This document shows positions 1 to 6,541 of a stretch of 8,534 nt of DNA, piece by piece. The stretch spans positions 1-8,534 of the forward strand of contig MGOD01000130.1 of the NCBI GenBank assembly GCA_001795245.1, read 5' to 3'. The first letter of the stretch is position 1. The number at the start of each line of letters is the position of its first letter. The DNA comes from Chloroflexi bacterium RBG_16_70_13 (GTDB lineage Bacteria; Chloroflexota; Limnocylindria; Limnocylindrales; CSP1-4). A program made the position numbers and the translations under genes. Under the pieces are notes generated by a model. It saw nothing but the letters and a program-made list of their open reading frames with translations. It made no database searches and was not told where the DNA came from.

Positions 1-14
1 GTGATCAGTGACCC

Positions 15-45
15 TGTCAGCTCAACTGTTCAGTGAATCTGTCAG
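15..45 (+). repeat. Left terminal inverted repeat with doubled TGTCAG unit
   Basis: TGTCAG occurs at 15-20 and again at 40-45, 25 bases apart, each preceded by a TCAGTGA-like segment (6-12 and 30-36). The inner unit at 24-45 matches the inverted right-end unit at 19 of 22 positions. The transposase stop codon (22-24, minus strand) lies inside this repeat, so the last transposase codons and the IS end share sequence. The repeated units probably serve as transposase binding sites, by analogy with other IS ends. Confidence 0.65.
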
Positions 46-1344
46 GGCCCGCTCGGCCAGGCGTGCCTGCCTGACCGCCGTCATTCTCTTCCACGGGTGA
101 TCAGCCGGGGGGATCCAGGGCAGTTGGGAGGGTGCCGGGACGAGACCCGGCTCGGCGAGACGGTCGCGGAGGGTCCGGAGGGCGACGGGGTCGGCCGGTG
201 CCGGCAGGGTCGCCAACTGGCGCTCGCCGTCGAAGGCCACCGCCGACCCGTCGAGCCGGAGGTGGACCTCGACCATCCGCCCGGCATACGACGCTCGGCG
301 GGGCAGGGCCGGCAGCTGCAGGCTGCGGCCGCCGAGGGCGATGGTGTGGTCGCGGCCCACCTTGCGACGGTACTTGAGCGCGAAGACCCGGTCGGGATCG
401 AGGCCGTCCGGCCACGGCCGCCAGGCCGGCGTCGGGTCGAGGGCCGGAACGGCGAATCGGGCGTTGAACCGGGGCAGGTACTCGACGAGGAAGGCATTGG
501 CCGCGGCTCGGTCGCGGATCCCGGCCAGCCGCAGCTCGGCCACGAGGCGATCCTGCCACGTCCCCCACAGCCGCTCGATCCGGCCCTTGGCCTGGGGCGA
601 GCCGGCGGCGAGCGAGGCGATCCCGAGCTCGGTCAGGACCCGCCCGACCTGGGACAGGCCCCGCTCCTCGTCGAGCGTCCCGCGGCGCCGGGCGAGGGTC
701 GGCTCGAAGGCGCCGTGGCGGTCGCGGTAGACACCGAGCGGGAGGCCGACATCGAGCGCGATCGTCCGGAGGATCTCGAGGTAGCCGGCCGCGTCCTCCT
801 GGTCGCGGAACGTGGCCGCCGGGACCCGGCCGGTCGCGTCGTCGATCGCCCCGACCAGGGTCAGCCATGGCCCCCGGCCCTCGAGCCAGTCGTGGCGCGA
901 GCCGTCGAGCTGGACCAGGCAGCCCTCGGCCGGCAGCCGCTCCCGGCGGCTCCGGTGGGCCGGTGGACGCCGCCGCCGGGGGCTGGCGAGGCCCACCTCG
1001 CGAAGGATCCGGCGGACGGTGACCCGCCCGAGCTCGAGGCCCTCGCGCTCGGTCAGCAGCTCCGCCAGGTGGCAGTCGTTGAGGCCGGCATAGCGGGTCC
1101 TCGCCAGGTCGACGACACGGGCCCGCAGGCCCTCCGGCGTCCGACGCGGCGAGGGCCGCCCGCGGTTGCCGTGGACCAGACCGGCCGGGCCTCGGGCCGC
1201 GTACCGGGCTCGCAGGCGGGCGACCTGGCGGGCCGACAGGCCGAGCAGCTTCGCCGCCTCGTCGAGGTGCAGCTCGCCCCGATCCACCCTCGCGAGGATC
1301 CGGGCGCGCTGCTGATCGGTGGCCGTCATGACGATCGTCTCCAT
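22..1344 (-). CDS. IS transposase, DDE type (ISNCY/IS1202-like)
   Basis: A 440-residue transposase expected to cut and join the IS ends. Residues about 10-60 form a helix-turn-helix of the kind that binds terminal repeats (DEAAKLLGLSARQVARLRAR), followed by a second basic helical segment to about residue 135. The RNase H-like catalytic core follows, with likely acidic triad D147 (QLDGSRHDW), D208 (YRDRHGAFE) and E257 (GSPQAKGRIERLWGT). The KGRIERLW block around the glutamate is typical of rve-type integrase cores. A C-terminal beta-rich segment (about 320-380) may bind DNA. The frame is open with all three acidic residues present, so it looks intact. The first ATG (1342-1344) has little upstream ribosome-binding signal. 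The ATG five codons in (1327-1329) has GGAG nine bases ahead and may be the real start. It is transcribed away from hrcA. Confidence 0.88.
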   Translation of the reverse strand: METIVMTATDQQRARILARVDRGELHLDEAAKLLGLSARQVARLRARYAARGPAGLVHGNRGRPSPRRTPEGLRARVVDLARTRYAGLNDCHLAELLTEREGLELGRVTVRRILREVGLASPRRRRPPAHRSRRERLPAEGCLVQLDGSRHDWLEGRGPWLTLVGAIDDATGRVPAATFRDQEDAAGYLEILRTIALDVGLPLGVYRDRHGAFEPTLARRRGTLDEERGLSQVGRVLTELGIASLAAGSPQAKGRIERLWGTWQDRLVAELRLAGIRDRAAANAFLVEYLPRFNARFAVPALDPTPAWRPWPDGLDPDRVFALKYRRKVGRDHTIALGGRSLQLPALPRRASYAGRMVEVHLRLDGSAVAFDGERQLATLPAPADPVALRTLRDRLAEPGLVPAPSQLPWIPPADHPWKRMTAVRQARLAERALTDSLNS

Positions 1345-1353
1345 GTCCGGAGA

Positions 1354-1385
1354 CTGACAAAGTCACTGATCAGTTGGCCATGACA
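1354..1385 (-). repeat. Right terminal inverted repeat with doubled TGTCA unit
   Basis: Read on the minus strand, TGTCA starts at 1385 and TGTCAG at 1359, 26 bases apart, mirroring the doubled unit at the left end. The inner unit contains the 10-bp palindrome ACTGATCAGT (1365-1374). The bases just outside (minus-strand GTGAATC, 1392-1386) also resemble the unit, so the exact end is uncertain by about one unit. Confidence 0.65.
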
Positions 1386-1411
1386 GATTCACGGACCATC
1401 GAGAGCGGCCG

Positions 1412-1441
1412 TTGACGCTGCCGGCCCGCTGCTGCTACCAT
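1412..1441 (+). promoter_or_regulatory. Likely sigma70-type promoter of hrcA-grpE-dnaK
   Basis: TTGACG at 1412-1417 matches the -35 consensus at five of six bases, and TACCAT at 1436-1441 matches the -10 at four of six, with an 18-bp spacer. Transcription would begin near 1447-1450, just before the CIRCE operator, so bound HrcA would block initiation or early elongation. The -35 lies only about 26 bp from the inferred IS end, so the insertion left the promoter whole. Identified by eye. Confidence 0.6.
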
Positions 1442-1452
1442 CCAGTCAATCG

Positions 1453-1479
1453 TTAGCACTCTGGCATGGAGAGTGCTAA
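1453..1479 (+). promoter_or_regulatory. CIRCE operator (HrcA binding site)
   Basis: TTAGCACTC at 1453-1461 and GAGTGCTAA at 1471-1479 are perfect inverted 9-mers separated by exactly 9 bases. This is the canonical CIRCE form with no mismatch. CIRCE is the known binding site of the HrcA repressor, and hrcA is the next gene, which supports autoregulation of the whole operon. An ATG sits in its spacer (1466-1468) but is unlikely to be a start codon. Confidence 0.97.
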
Positions 1480-1494
1480 CCGTTCGATCCACAC

Positions 1495-1510
1495 GGGAGC
1501 ACAGGCCTTG
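1495..1510 (+). promoter_or_regulatory. Ribosome binding site and TTG start of hrcA
   Basis: GGGAG at 1495-1499 is followed after 8 bases by TTG at 1508-1510, in frame with HrcA. The upstream in-frame ATG at 1466 lies inside the CIRCE spacer and has no purine-rich site ahead of it. The TTG start places the conserved LDLRAQAIL segment about a dozen residues from the N terminus, as usual for HrcA. Confidence 0.65.
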
Positions 1511-2572
1511 GCGCGACGGATCCGCCGCTCCACCGGCCCCCTGGACCTCCGGGCACAGGCGATCCTTCGGGCCGTCATCGAGGAATACGTCACCACGGCA
1601 GCGCCGGTCGGCAGCCACGCCCTCGTGGACCGCTACCGGCTCGGCGTGTCGAGCGCGACCGTCCGGAACATCCTCGCCGAGCTCGAGCTCGGCGGCCTCC
1701 TGACCCACCCGCACACCTCGGCGGGCCGGATCCCGACCGACGAGGGCTACCGCTGGTATGTCGAATCGATCATCGACGCGGCCCCCGTGCCGCAGGTCGA
1801 GCAGCTGATGATTCGCCACCAGTTCGGGCAGGTCGAGTTCGCCAGCGAGCACTGGTTCCGGCTGGCGGCATCCACGATCGCCTCGATCACCCGCGCCGCC
1901 GGCCTCGCCACCCCGGCCAAGCCCGCAGCCGCACACGTCCGGCGGATGGACCTCGTCTCGATCAACGACCGCCTGGCGAGCCTCGTCCTCGTGCTCCGCG
2001 AGGGCGCTCTCAAGCAGGCCCTGGTGACCCTCGACGCGAGCGCCGAGCAGGAGACGCTGACCGCGGCCGCGGGGCTCCTCAACGACCTCGTCGACGGCCG
2101 GACGGCCGCCCAGATCGAGCGGGCCCTGGCGGCGATTCCCGATGACCACCCTCAGGCCGAGCTTGCCCGGCGGGTCGGCGAGAGGATCGTCCGGACTCTC
2201 CGGGAATACGACGGCGAGGCCGTCGAGGAGGTCTTCAGCGACGGCCTCCTCAATGTCATGGGCGCGCCCGAGTTCGCCCAGAGCGACAAGCTCCGGCGCG
2301 TCTTCTCGGCCCTCGAGAACCGGACTTACCTCGGCGCCCTCGTCGGGACGGTCGCGGCCGGCGGCCGGGTCCGGGTCTTCATCGGTCACGAGAACGCGGC
2401 GGCCGACATGCAGGAGGTCGCCCTCGTCCTTGCCCCATACGGCCGGCCCGGCCGTGCCGTCGGCGTCGTGGGCGTCCTGGGCCCCACCCGCCTCGCCTAC
2501 CCCCAGGCGATCGGGACGGTCCGCTTCGTCTCGGGGCTCATGAACGAGCTCGTCGACCATCTCTACGCCTGA
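1508..2572 (+). CDS. hrcA: Heat-inducible transcription repressor HrcA
   Basis: HrcA is the DNA-binding repressor of CIRCE-controlled chaperone operons. In well-studied bacteria its activity depends on the GroE chaperonin, so protein-folding stress relieves repression. From the TTG start the protein is 354 residues, normal for the family. The N-terminal winged helix covers about residues 12-85, with the recognition region SSATVRNILAELE (48-60) and the hallmark HTSAGRIPTDEGYRWYV (69-85). The C-terminal GAF-like half contains FIGHEN (about 291-296) and the signature GVVGVLGPTR (319-328), followed by the usual helix to the end. Starting at ATG 1466 would add 14 residues translated from the operator itself, so I prefer TTG. 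It is the first gene of the operon, its stop is 7 bp before grpE, and a perfect CIRCE lies upstream. No truncation or frameshift is visible. Confidence 0.96.
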   Translation: MARRIRRSTGPLDLRAQAILRAVIEEYVTTAAPVGSHALVDRYRLGVSSATVRNILAELELGGLLTHPHTSAGRIPTDEGYRWYVESIIDAAPVPQVEQLMIRHQFGQVEFASEHWFRLAASTIASITRAAGLATPAKPAAAHVRRMDLVSINDRLASLVLVLREGALKQALVTLDASAEQETLTAAAGLLNDLVDGRTAAQIERALAAIPDDHPQAELARRVGERIVRTLREYDGEAVEEVFSDGLLNVMGAPEFAQSDKLRRVFSALENRTYLGALVGTVAAGGRVRVFIGHENAAADMQEVALVLAPYGRPGRAVGVVGVLGPTRLAYPQAIGTVRFVSGLMNELVDHLYA

Positions 2573-2579
2573 GCGTCGG

Positions 2580-3209
2580 ATGCCGCACCATCGCGAACCC
2601 CACCGCGAACCCCTCGACCGGCGCACCCGGGCGCAGCAGCGGGCCGACGAGATCGACATCTCGCCGGCGAAGCTGCTCGCCGACATCGAGCGCCTGACCG
2701 GCGAGCGCGATGCCGCCGCCCGGGAGAAGGACGAGTACCTGGGCGCCCTGCAGCGGGAGCGCGCCGAGTTCGTCAACTTCAAGCGGCGGACAGCCGAGGA
2801 GCGCCAGGCCATGCTCGGCCTGGCGGCCGAGGGCCTCATCAGCAAGGTCCTCGCCCTGGCCGACGACTTCGACCGGGCGATCGAGGCCCGGCCGGCGACG
2901 ATCGCCGACGACCCCTGGGTCGAGGGCATCGCCGCGATCGACCGCAAGCTCCGCCTGCTCCTCGAGAGCGAGGGCGTCTCGGCGATCGAGGCGGTCCCGG
3001 GCACGCCCTTCGATCCCCGCGAGCACGAGGCCGTGGCCAGCGTGCCGGGCACGGCGCACCCCGCCGGCGCGATCGTGGGCGAGCTGCGGCGCGGCTACCG
3101 CCTGCGCGACCGCGTCCTCCGGCCAGCCCTCGTCGCGGTCGCCGCACACGACGACGCCACCGCAGCGACCGGCGACGCCGGGACCGCCTCCGACCAGCCC
3201 ATCCACTGA
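2580..3209 (+). CDS. grpE: Nucleotide exchange factor GrpE
   Basis: A cytoplasmic dimeric cochaperone that releases ADP from DnaK so substrate can be let go. The 209-residue protein has a variable charged N terminus (1-27) and a long helical dimerisation segment (about 28-100). That segment includes DEYLGALQRERAEFVNFKRR (51-70), the typical GrpE pattern ahead of the four-helix bundle. The C-terminal beta domain that contacts the DnaK ATPase carries PGTPFDPREHEAV (140-152) and GYRLRDRVLRPALVAV (172-187), both hallmark segments. A roughly 20-residue Ala/Asp-rich tail follows. It starts 7 bp after the hrcA stop with no strong Shine-Dalgarno, which suggests translational coupling to hrcA. It lies 38 bp before dnaK and very likely shares its mRNA. 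Confidence 0.95.
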   Translation: MPHHREPHREPLDRRTRAQQRADEIDISPAKLLADIERLTGERDAAAREKDEYLGALQRERAEFVNFKRRTAEERQAMLGLAAEGLISKVLALADDFDRAIEARPATIADDPWVEGIAAIDRKLRLLLESEGVSAIEAVPGTPFDPREHEAVASVPGTAHPAGAIVGELRRGYRLRDRVLRPALVAVAAHDDATAATGDAGTASDQPIH

Positions 3210-3233
3210 CACCGACCCAACCAGACCACCGAC

Positions 3234-3250
3234 AGGAGCCAACGAACGTG
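3234..3250 (+). promoter_or_regulatory. Ribosome binding site and GTG start of dnaK
   Basis: AGGAG at 3234-3238 is followed after 9 bases by GTG at 3248-3250. Translation from this GTG gives MGKIIGIDLGTTNS, the standard DnaK N terminus, so the start is well fixed. It is the strongest ribosome binding site in the operon, consistent with a need for more DnaK than HrcA or GrpE. Confidence 0.85.
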
Positions 3251-5209
3251 GGAAAGATCATCGGCATCGACCTCGGCACGACGAATTCGGTCGTGGCCGT
3301 CATGGAGGGCGGCGAGCCGACCGTCATCGCCTCGGCCGAGGGCGGCCGCACGGTTCCGTCGGTCGTGGCCTTCACGAAGACCGGTGAGCGGCTCGTCGGC
3401 CAGCTGGCCAAGCGCCAGTCGGTCACGAACCCCGGCAACACCGTCTACTCGATCAAGCGCTTCATGGGCCGTCGCTGGGACGACCCGGAGGTCAAGCGCA
3501 GCAAGGGCCTCGTCCCGTACACCGTCGAGAAGGATGCCAAGACCGACGGGATCATGGTCAAGATCGCCGAGGGCAAGGCCTACTCGCCGCCCGAGATCAG
3601 CGCGATGATCCTCCAGAAGCTCAAGGCCGACGCCGAGGCCTACCTCAACGAGAAGGTCACCGAAGCGGTCATCACCGTCCCCGCCTATTTCGACGATACC
3701 CAGCGCCAGGCGACCAAGGACGCCGGCCGGATCGCCGGCCTCGACGTCAAGCGGATCATCAACGAGCCGACCGCCTCGGCCCTGGCCTACGGCCTCGACA
3801 AGAAGCACGACGAGAAGATCGCGGTCTACGACCTGGGCGGCGGCACGTTCGACATCTCCATCCTCGAGCTCGGTGACGGGGTCTTCGAGGTCAAGGCCAC
3901 GAACGGCGACACCCACCTCGGCGGCGACGACTTCGACCAGCGGGTCATCGACTGGCTCCTGGCCGAGTTCAAGAAGGACCAGGGCATCGACCTCTCGAAG
4001 GACCCCCAGGCCCTCCAGCGCCTCAAGGAGGCGGCCGAGAAGGCGAAGATCGAGCTCAGCTCGACGATGTCGACCGAGATCAACCTGCCGTACGTGACCG
4101 CCGACGCGTCCGGCCCCAAGCACCTCGTCATGAGCCTGTCCCGGGCCAAGCTCGAGGACCTCGTGGGCGACCTCGTGGACAAGACAAAGGGCCCGGTCCA
4201 GGCGGCCCTCAAGGACGCCGGCCTCAAGCCGGCCGATATCGACGAGGTGATCCTCGTCGGCGGGATGACCCGGATGCCGGCGGTCCAGGAGCTCGTCAAG
4301 GGGCTCTTCGGGAAGGAGCCGCACCGCGGCGTCAACCCCGACGAGGTCGTGGCCGTCGGCGCGGCGATCCAGGCCGGCGTCCTCGGCGGCGAGGTCAAGG
4401 ACGTCCTGCTCCTCGACGTCACGCCGCTGTCGCTCGGCATCGAGACGCTCGGCGGCGTCATGACCCGGCTCATCGATCGCAACACGACGATCCCGACCTC
4501 GAAGTCGCAGGTCTTCTCGACCGCCTCGGACAACCAGAGCCAGGTCGAGATCCACGTCCTCCAGGGCGAGCGCGACTTCGCCCAGGACAACAAGACGCTC
4601 GGCCGCTTCATCCTCGACGGGATCCCGCCGGCCCCTCGCGGCATCCCCCAGATCGAGGTCGGCTTCGACATCGATGCCAACGGCATCCTCGACGTCAAGG
4701 CCCGCGACCGGGCGACCGGCAAGGAGCAGCAGGTCCGGATCACGGCCTCGTCGATGCTCGACAAGGCGGCCGTGGACCAGATGGTCCGTGACGCCCAGGA
4801 GCACGCCGAGGAGGATCGCAAGCGGCGCGAGGAGGTCGAGACCCGCAACCAGGCTGAGCAGCTGACCTACCAGGCCGAGAAGACCCTCAAGGACCTCGGC
4901 GACAAGGTCTCGGCCGAGGACCGGGCGGACGTGGAAACGAAGGTCGCGTCCCTCCGGGAGGCGCTCAAGGGCGCCGACCTCGACGCGGTCAAGTCGGGCG
5001 CCGAGTCGCTCGTCGAGACGCTCTCCCGGGTCAGCACCGCCGCCTACCAGGCGGCCGCCGCGGCCGAGGGGGGCGCAGATAGCGGCTTCAACCCGGAGGG
5101 CGCCGAGGCATTCCGGAGCGGCTCTGGCGAAGCCGGCGATGACAAGGGCGCCGGCGAAGGCGAGGGCGCCGGCGAGGAAACGGTCGAGGGCGAGTTCAAG
5201 GAGGTCTGA
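3248..5209 (+). CDS. dnaK: Molecular chaperone DnaK (Hsp70)
   Basis: An ATP-driven cytoplasmic chaperone that binds exposed hydrophobic peptide segments, working with GrpE and normally a DnaJ. It has 653 residues, slightly long for the family. The ATPase domain (1 to about 384) shows phosphate loop GIDLGTTNS (6-14), catalytic K70 (SIKRFMGRR), NEPTASALAYGLD (172-184), YDLGGGTFDIS with T200, and VILVGGMTRMPAVQ. The interdomain linker DVLLLD is at 385-390 and leads into VTPLSLGIETLGG. The beta substrate-binding domain runs to about 505 (including GERDFAQDNKTLGRF), then the helical lid to about 605. The tail is Gly/Glu/Ala-rich and ends VEGEFKEV, matching the usual bacterial acidic tail but with an expanded GAGEGEGAGE stretch. 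All key motifs are intact. It is the last gene of the operon; no dnaJ follows. Confidence 0.98.
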   Translation: MGKIIGIDLGTTNSVVAVMEGGEPTVIASAEGGRTVPSVVAFTKTGERLVGQLAKRQSVTNPGNTVYSIKRFMGRRWDDPEVKRSKGLVPYTVEKDAKTDGIMVKIAEGKAYSPPEISAMILQKLKADAEAYLNEKVTEAVITVPAYFDDTQRQATKDAGRIAGLDVKRIINEPTASALAYGLDKKHDEKIAVYDLGGGTFDISILELGDGVFEVKATNGDTHLGGDDFDQRVIDWLLAEFKKDQGIDLSKDPQALQRLKEAAEKAKIELSSTMSTEINLPYVTADASGPKHLVMSLSRAKLEDLVGDLVDKTKGPVQAALKDAGLKPADIDEVILVGGMTRMPAVQELVKGLFGKEPHRGVNPDEVVAVGAAIQAGVLGGEVKDVLLLDVTPLSLGIETLGGVMTRLIDRNTTIPTSKSQVFSTASDNQSQVEIHVLQGERDFAQDNKTLGRFILDGIPPAPRGIPQIEVGFDIDANGILDVKARDRATGKEQQVRITASSMLDKAAVDQMVRDAQEHAEEDRKRREEVETRNQAEQLTYQAEKTLKDLGDKVSAEDRADVETKVASLREALKGADLDAVKSGAESLVETLSRVSTAAYQAAAAAEGGADSGFNPEGAEAFRSGSGEAGDDKGAGEGEGAGEETVEGEFKEV

Positions 5210-5250
5210 CCGGGTCCGGGTTCGGGTGCAGTCCCGGCGAGCCATCGAGT

Positions 5251-5276
5251 GCCGGCCGGGAGACTCTCCTGGCGGC
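5251..5276 (+). terminator. Candidate dnaK transcription terminator hairpin
   Basis: Forty-one bases after the dnaK stop, 5251-5262 pairs with 5266-5276: a GCCG/CGGC clamp, one bulged G (5255), then CCGGGAG with CTCCTGG (one G-U pair), closed by an ACT loop. This is the strongest hairpin I found in the gap. There is no T-run after it, so it is not a classical intrinsic terminator. It may act as a GC-only terminator, a 3' stabilising stem, or neither. Confidence 0.45.
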
Positions 5277-5500
5277 CTACACGACCGTGCTCCCCCAAGG
5301 CCCGAGCGAGCCGTGCCGCTCGTCATCGATGACTGGAGCGACTGGTCGTCAGCGGTTGTCTGCCCGAGACGACGGGGGCGACTCGATGACGACGAGGTCG
5401 CCTCGTCGGCCTGCGGCCCAGGCGCGATGCGCCGCCCCGTGCCGCCCGAGGCCGTGACGTGGAGTCGCCTGGGTTCTGGGTGACGACCGACTGCCTGTCG
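5277..5500. other. Convergent intergenic region with no gene found
   Basis: Together with its flanks (5210-5531) this is the only gene-free stretch over 300 bases. It lies between the convergent ends of dnaK and the phosphatase. I see no ORF with a plausible start and family sequence, no tRNA and no CIRCE. It holds two short perfect hairpins: CGACGAGG-TCG-CCTCGTCG at 5390-5408 and GGCGC-GAT-GCGCC at 5421-5433. Neither has a T-run. In sequence this GC-rich, short perfect stems arise easily by chance. A degraded remnant of a dnaJ-like gene is not recognisable here. Confidence 0.5.
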
Positions 5501-5519
5501 GGGGCTGGCGCGCCGCCCC
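5501..5519 (-). terminator. Possible terminator hairpin of the phosphatase gene
   Basis: GGGGC at 5501-5505 pairs with GCCCC at 5515-5519. The stem extends by GG/CC after a bulged T (5506), leaving a CGCG loop. On the minus strand it begins 12 bases past the phosphatase stop, a natural place for a terminator. The lack of a following T-run in that direction keeps this weak. Confidence 0.3.
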
Positions 5520-5531
5520 GGCCGTGACGAC

Positions 5532-6383
5532 TCAGCCGTGCTCGACGAAGGTCGCGACGAGACGGCGGCGCGTGCCCGGCCCGATCGCGAGGCTCGCGTC
5601 GAGGTAGCCAACGAGCGTGCCGAAGCCGCGGCGCATCTCGTCGAGCGCCGCGTCCAGATAGGCGGCCTGGACGGTCATCATGGGCGCGACGAGATCGAGC
5701 TCGTCGCCGAGCCCGAACCGTTCCGCGAGCTCACGCTGGAGCGGCTCCATCTCGAGATTGCTCGCGAGATAGTCGGCGAGCACGTCGGCCTCGGCCACGC
5801 CGACGAGCAGCTGGAGCATCGCGACCGCCCATCCGGTCCGGTCCTTGCCGGTCGTGCAGTGGACGATCGCCGGCAGCCGGCCGGGCACGGCGAGGTCGGA
5901 CAGGAATCGGTGGTACGCACGACGGGCGCTGGCGAGATTGACGAACTCCCGATACCGACCGAGAAAGAGGCGGTCGCAGCGGCCACCGCCGAATCGTTCG
6001 CGGATCAGGCGCCGATCGGACAGCAGCGGCAGGAACTGGGCCGGGGTCCCGTCCGGCGCGTCGCCGAGGACGTCGGCGACGACGTAGTCGACGGTTGGCG
6101 GGAGACGGTCTGCCTCGGGCCAGAGCTCACGCTCGGCCTGGGTCCGGAGGTCGAAGATGGTGCGGATGCCGAGGCCGGCCAGCGCCTCCGAGGTGGCAGG
6201 GTCCACCCGCGCGAGGTCGGTCGAGCGGTAGAGGAGCCGGCGCCGGACGCGGCCGCCATCGCGAGTCGGATGACCGCCGACGTCGCGGAAGTTCCGGATC
6301 TCGATGGCCGTCGCCGGATCGCGATCCGGACCGGGATCGAGCAGTTGGACGGGCAGCGAGACGGACGGCGGGTCGGTACGCAC
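5532..6383 (-). CDS. Tyrosine/phosphoinositide phosphatase-like protein (HCxxGKDRTG)
   Basis: A cysteine-dependent phosphatase of the bacterial family that includes mycobacterial PtpB and Listeria LipA, whose members remove phosphate from phosphotyrosine, phosphoserine/threonine or phosphoinositides. The real substrate here is unknown. From GTG 6383 the protein has 283 residues. The substrate-pocket motif RNFRDVGG is at about 30-37, LLYRSTDLARVD follows, then IFDLRTQAERE (about 76-86). The catalytic loop HCTTGKDRTG has nucleophile C176 and R182. The C-terminal YLDAALDEMRRGFGTLVGYL pattern is typical. No signal peptide or membrane segment is seen, so it is probably cytoplasmic. The frame stays open to another GTG at 6536, giving 334 residues. 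I prefer 6383 because family members have NFRD close to the N terminus and the longer form leaves no room for a divergent promoter. It is convergent with dnaK and divergent from the ABC operon. Confidence 0.88.
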   Translation of the reverse strand: MRTDPPSVSLPVQLLDPGPDRDPATAIEIRNFRDVGGHPTRDGGRVRRRLLYRSTDLARVDPATSEALAGLGIRTIFDLRTQAERELWPEADRLPPTVDYVVADVLGDAPDGTPAQFLPLLSDRRLIRERFGGGRCDRLFLGRYREFVNLASARRAYHRFLSDLAVPGRLPAIVHCTTGKDRTGWAVAMLQLLVGVAEADVLADYLASNLEMEPLQRELAERFGLGDELDLVAPMMTVQAAYLDAALDEMRRGFGTLVGYLDASLAIGPGTRRRLVATFVEHG

Positions 6384-6526
6384 GGCGACCCGGACGTTAC
6401 GGCGCGGCCGCCATCCATCGGTACGGCCGGATGGCACGATCTCGCCCGACCGGGCGGCCCACAGGATGTCCTGCGCGGCATCCCCGGCAGCAGTCACGGC
6501 CCACGGGTCCCGAGGCGGCGAAGGGG

Positions 6527-6532
6527 TACGAT
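6527..6532 (+). promoter_or_regulatory. Possible -10 element for a leaderless ABC transcript
   Basis: TACGAT fits the TANNNT -10 pattern and ends nine bases before the ATG at 6542. Transcription would start at or just before the start codon. The only nearby Shine-Dalgarno-like run (AAGGGG, 6521-6526) is 15 bases from that ATG, too far for good use, so leaderless translation is plausible. No good -35 hexamer is seen 16-19 bases upstream. Confidence 0.35.
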
Positions 6533-6541
6533 GCACCGCCC

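Larger units (their letters stand above)
15..1385 (-). mobile_element. Insertion sequence, ISNCY/IS1202-like, single transposase
   Basis: A single minus-strand DDE transposase fills the element, and related inverted terminal sequences flank it, both beginning 5'-TGTCA when read inward. Left 15-45 and right 1385-1354 align at about 25 of 31 positions with one gap. No passenger gene is present. I assign the outer limits to the outermost TGTCA on each side, but the bases just outside still resemble the repeat unit (GTGA followed by TGTCA). The true left end could therefore lie before the window. I found no target-site duplication: the 14 bases left of 15 do not match the bases right of 1385. Family placement rests on the transposase sequence and is inferred. 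Confidence 0.75.

Noticed and set aside
97..1383. A 428-codon plus-strand frame opposite the transposase
   Set aside because: The opposite strand has an intact DDE transposase with all motifs; this product has no recognisable domain and reflects GC-rich codon bias.
1..1400. A target-site duplication around the IS
   Set aside because: GATCAGTGACC (4-14) and GATTCACGGACC (1386-1397) are only loosely similar and need a gap; neither short nor long exact direct repeats were found with the left flank available.
1370..3052. A 560-codon minus-strand frame opposite hrcA and grpE
   Set aside because: It is a shadow of the hrcA/grpE coding strand; it has no domain and would start inside grpE.
5219..5240. 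A GGTTCGGG...TCCC segment resembling a tRNA T-arm
   Set aside because: No acceptor, D-arm or anticodon arm can be folded around it, and the loop does not fit GTTCRANYC.
5139..5483. A 114-codon plus-strand frame spanning the end of dnaK and the gap
   Set aside because: It begins inside dnaK in another frame, runs through the candidate terminator, and has no recognisable protein features.
3095..5611. An 838-codon open frame on the minus strand opposite dnaK
   Set aside because: It is in register with the GC-rich third positions of dnaK, its protein is low-complexity in Leu, Asp, Arg, Gly and Glu, and no domain is visible. Long frames opposite dnaK are a well-known artefact.
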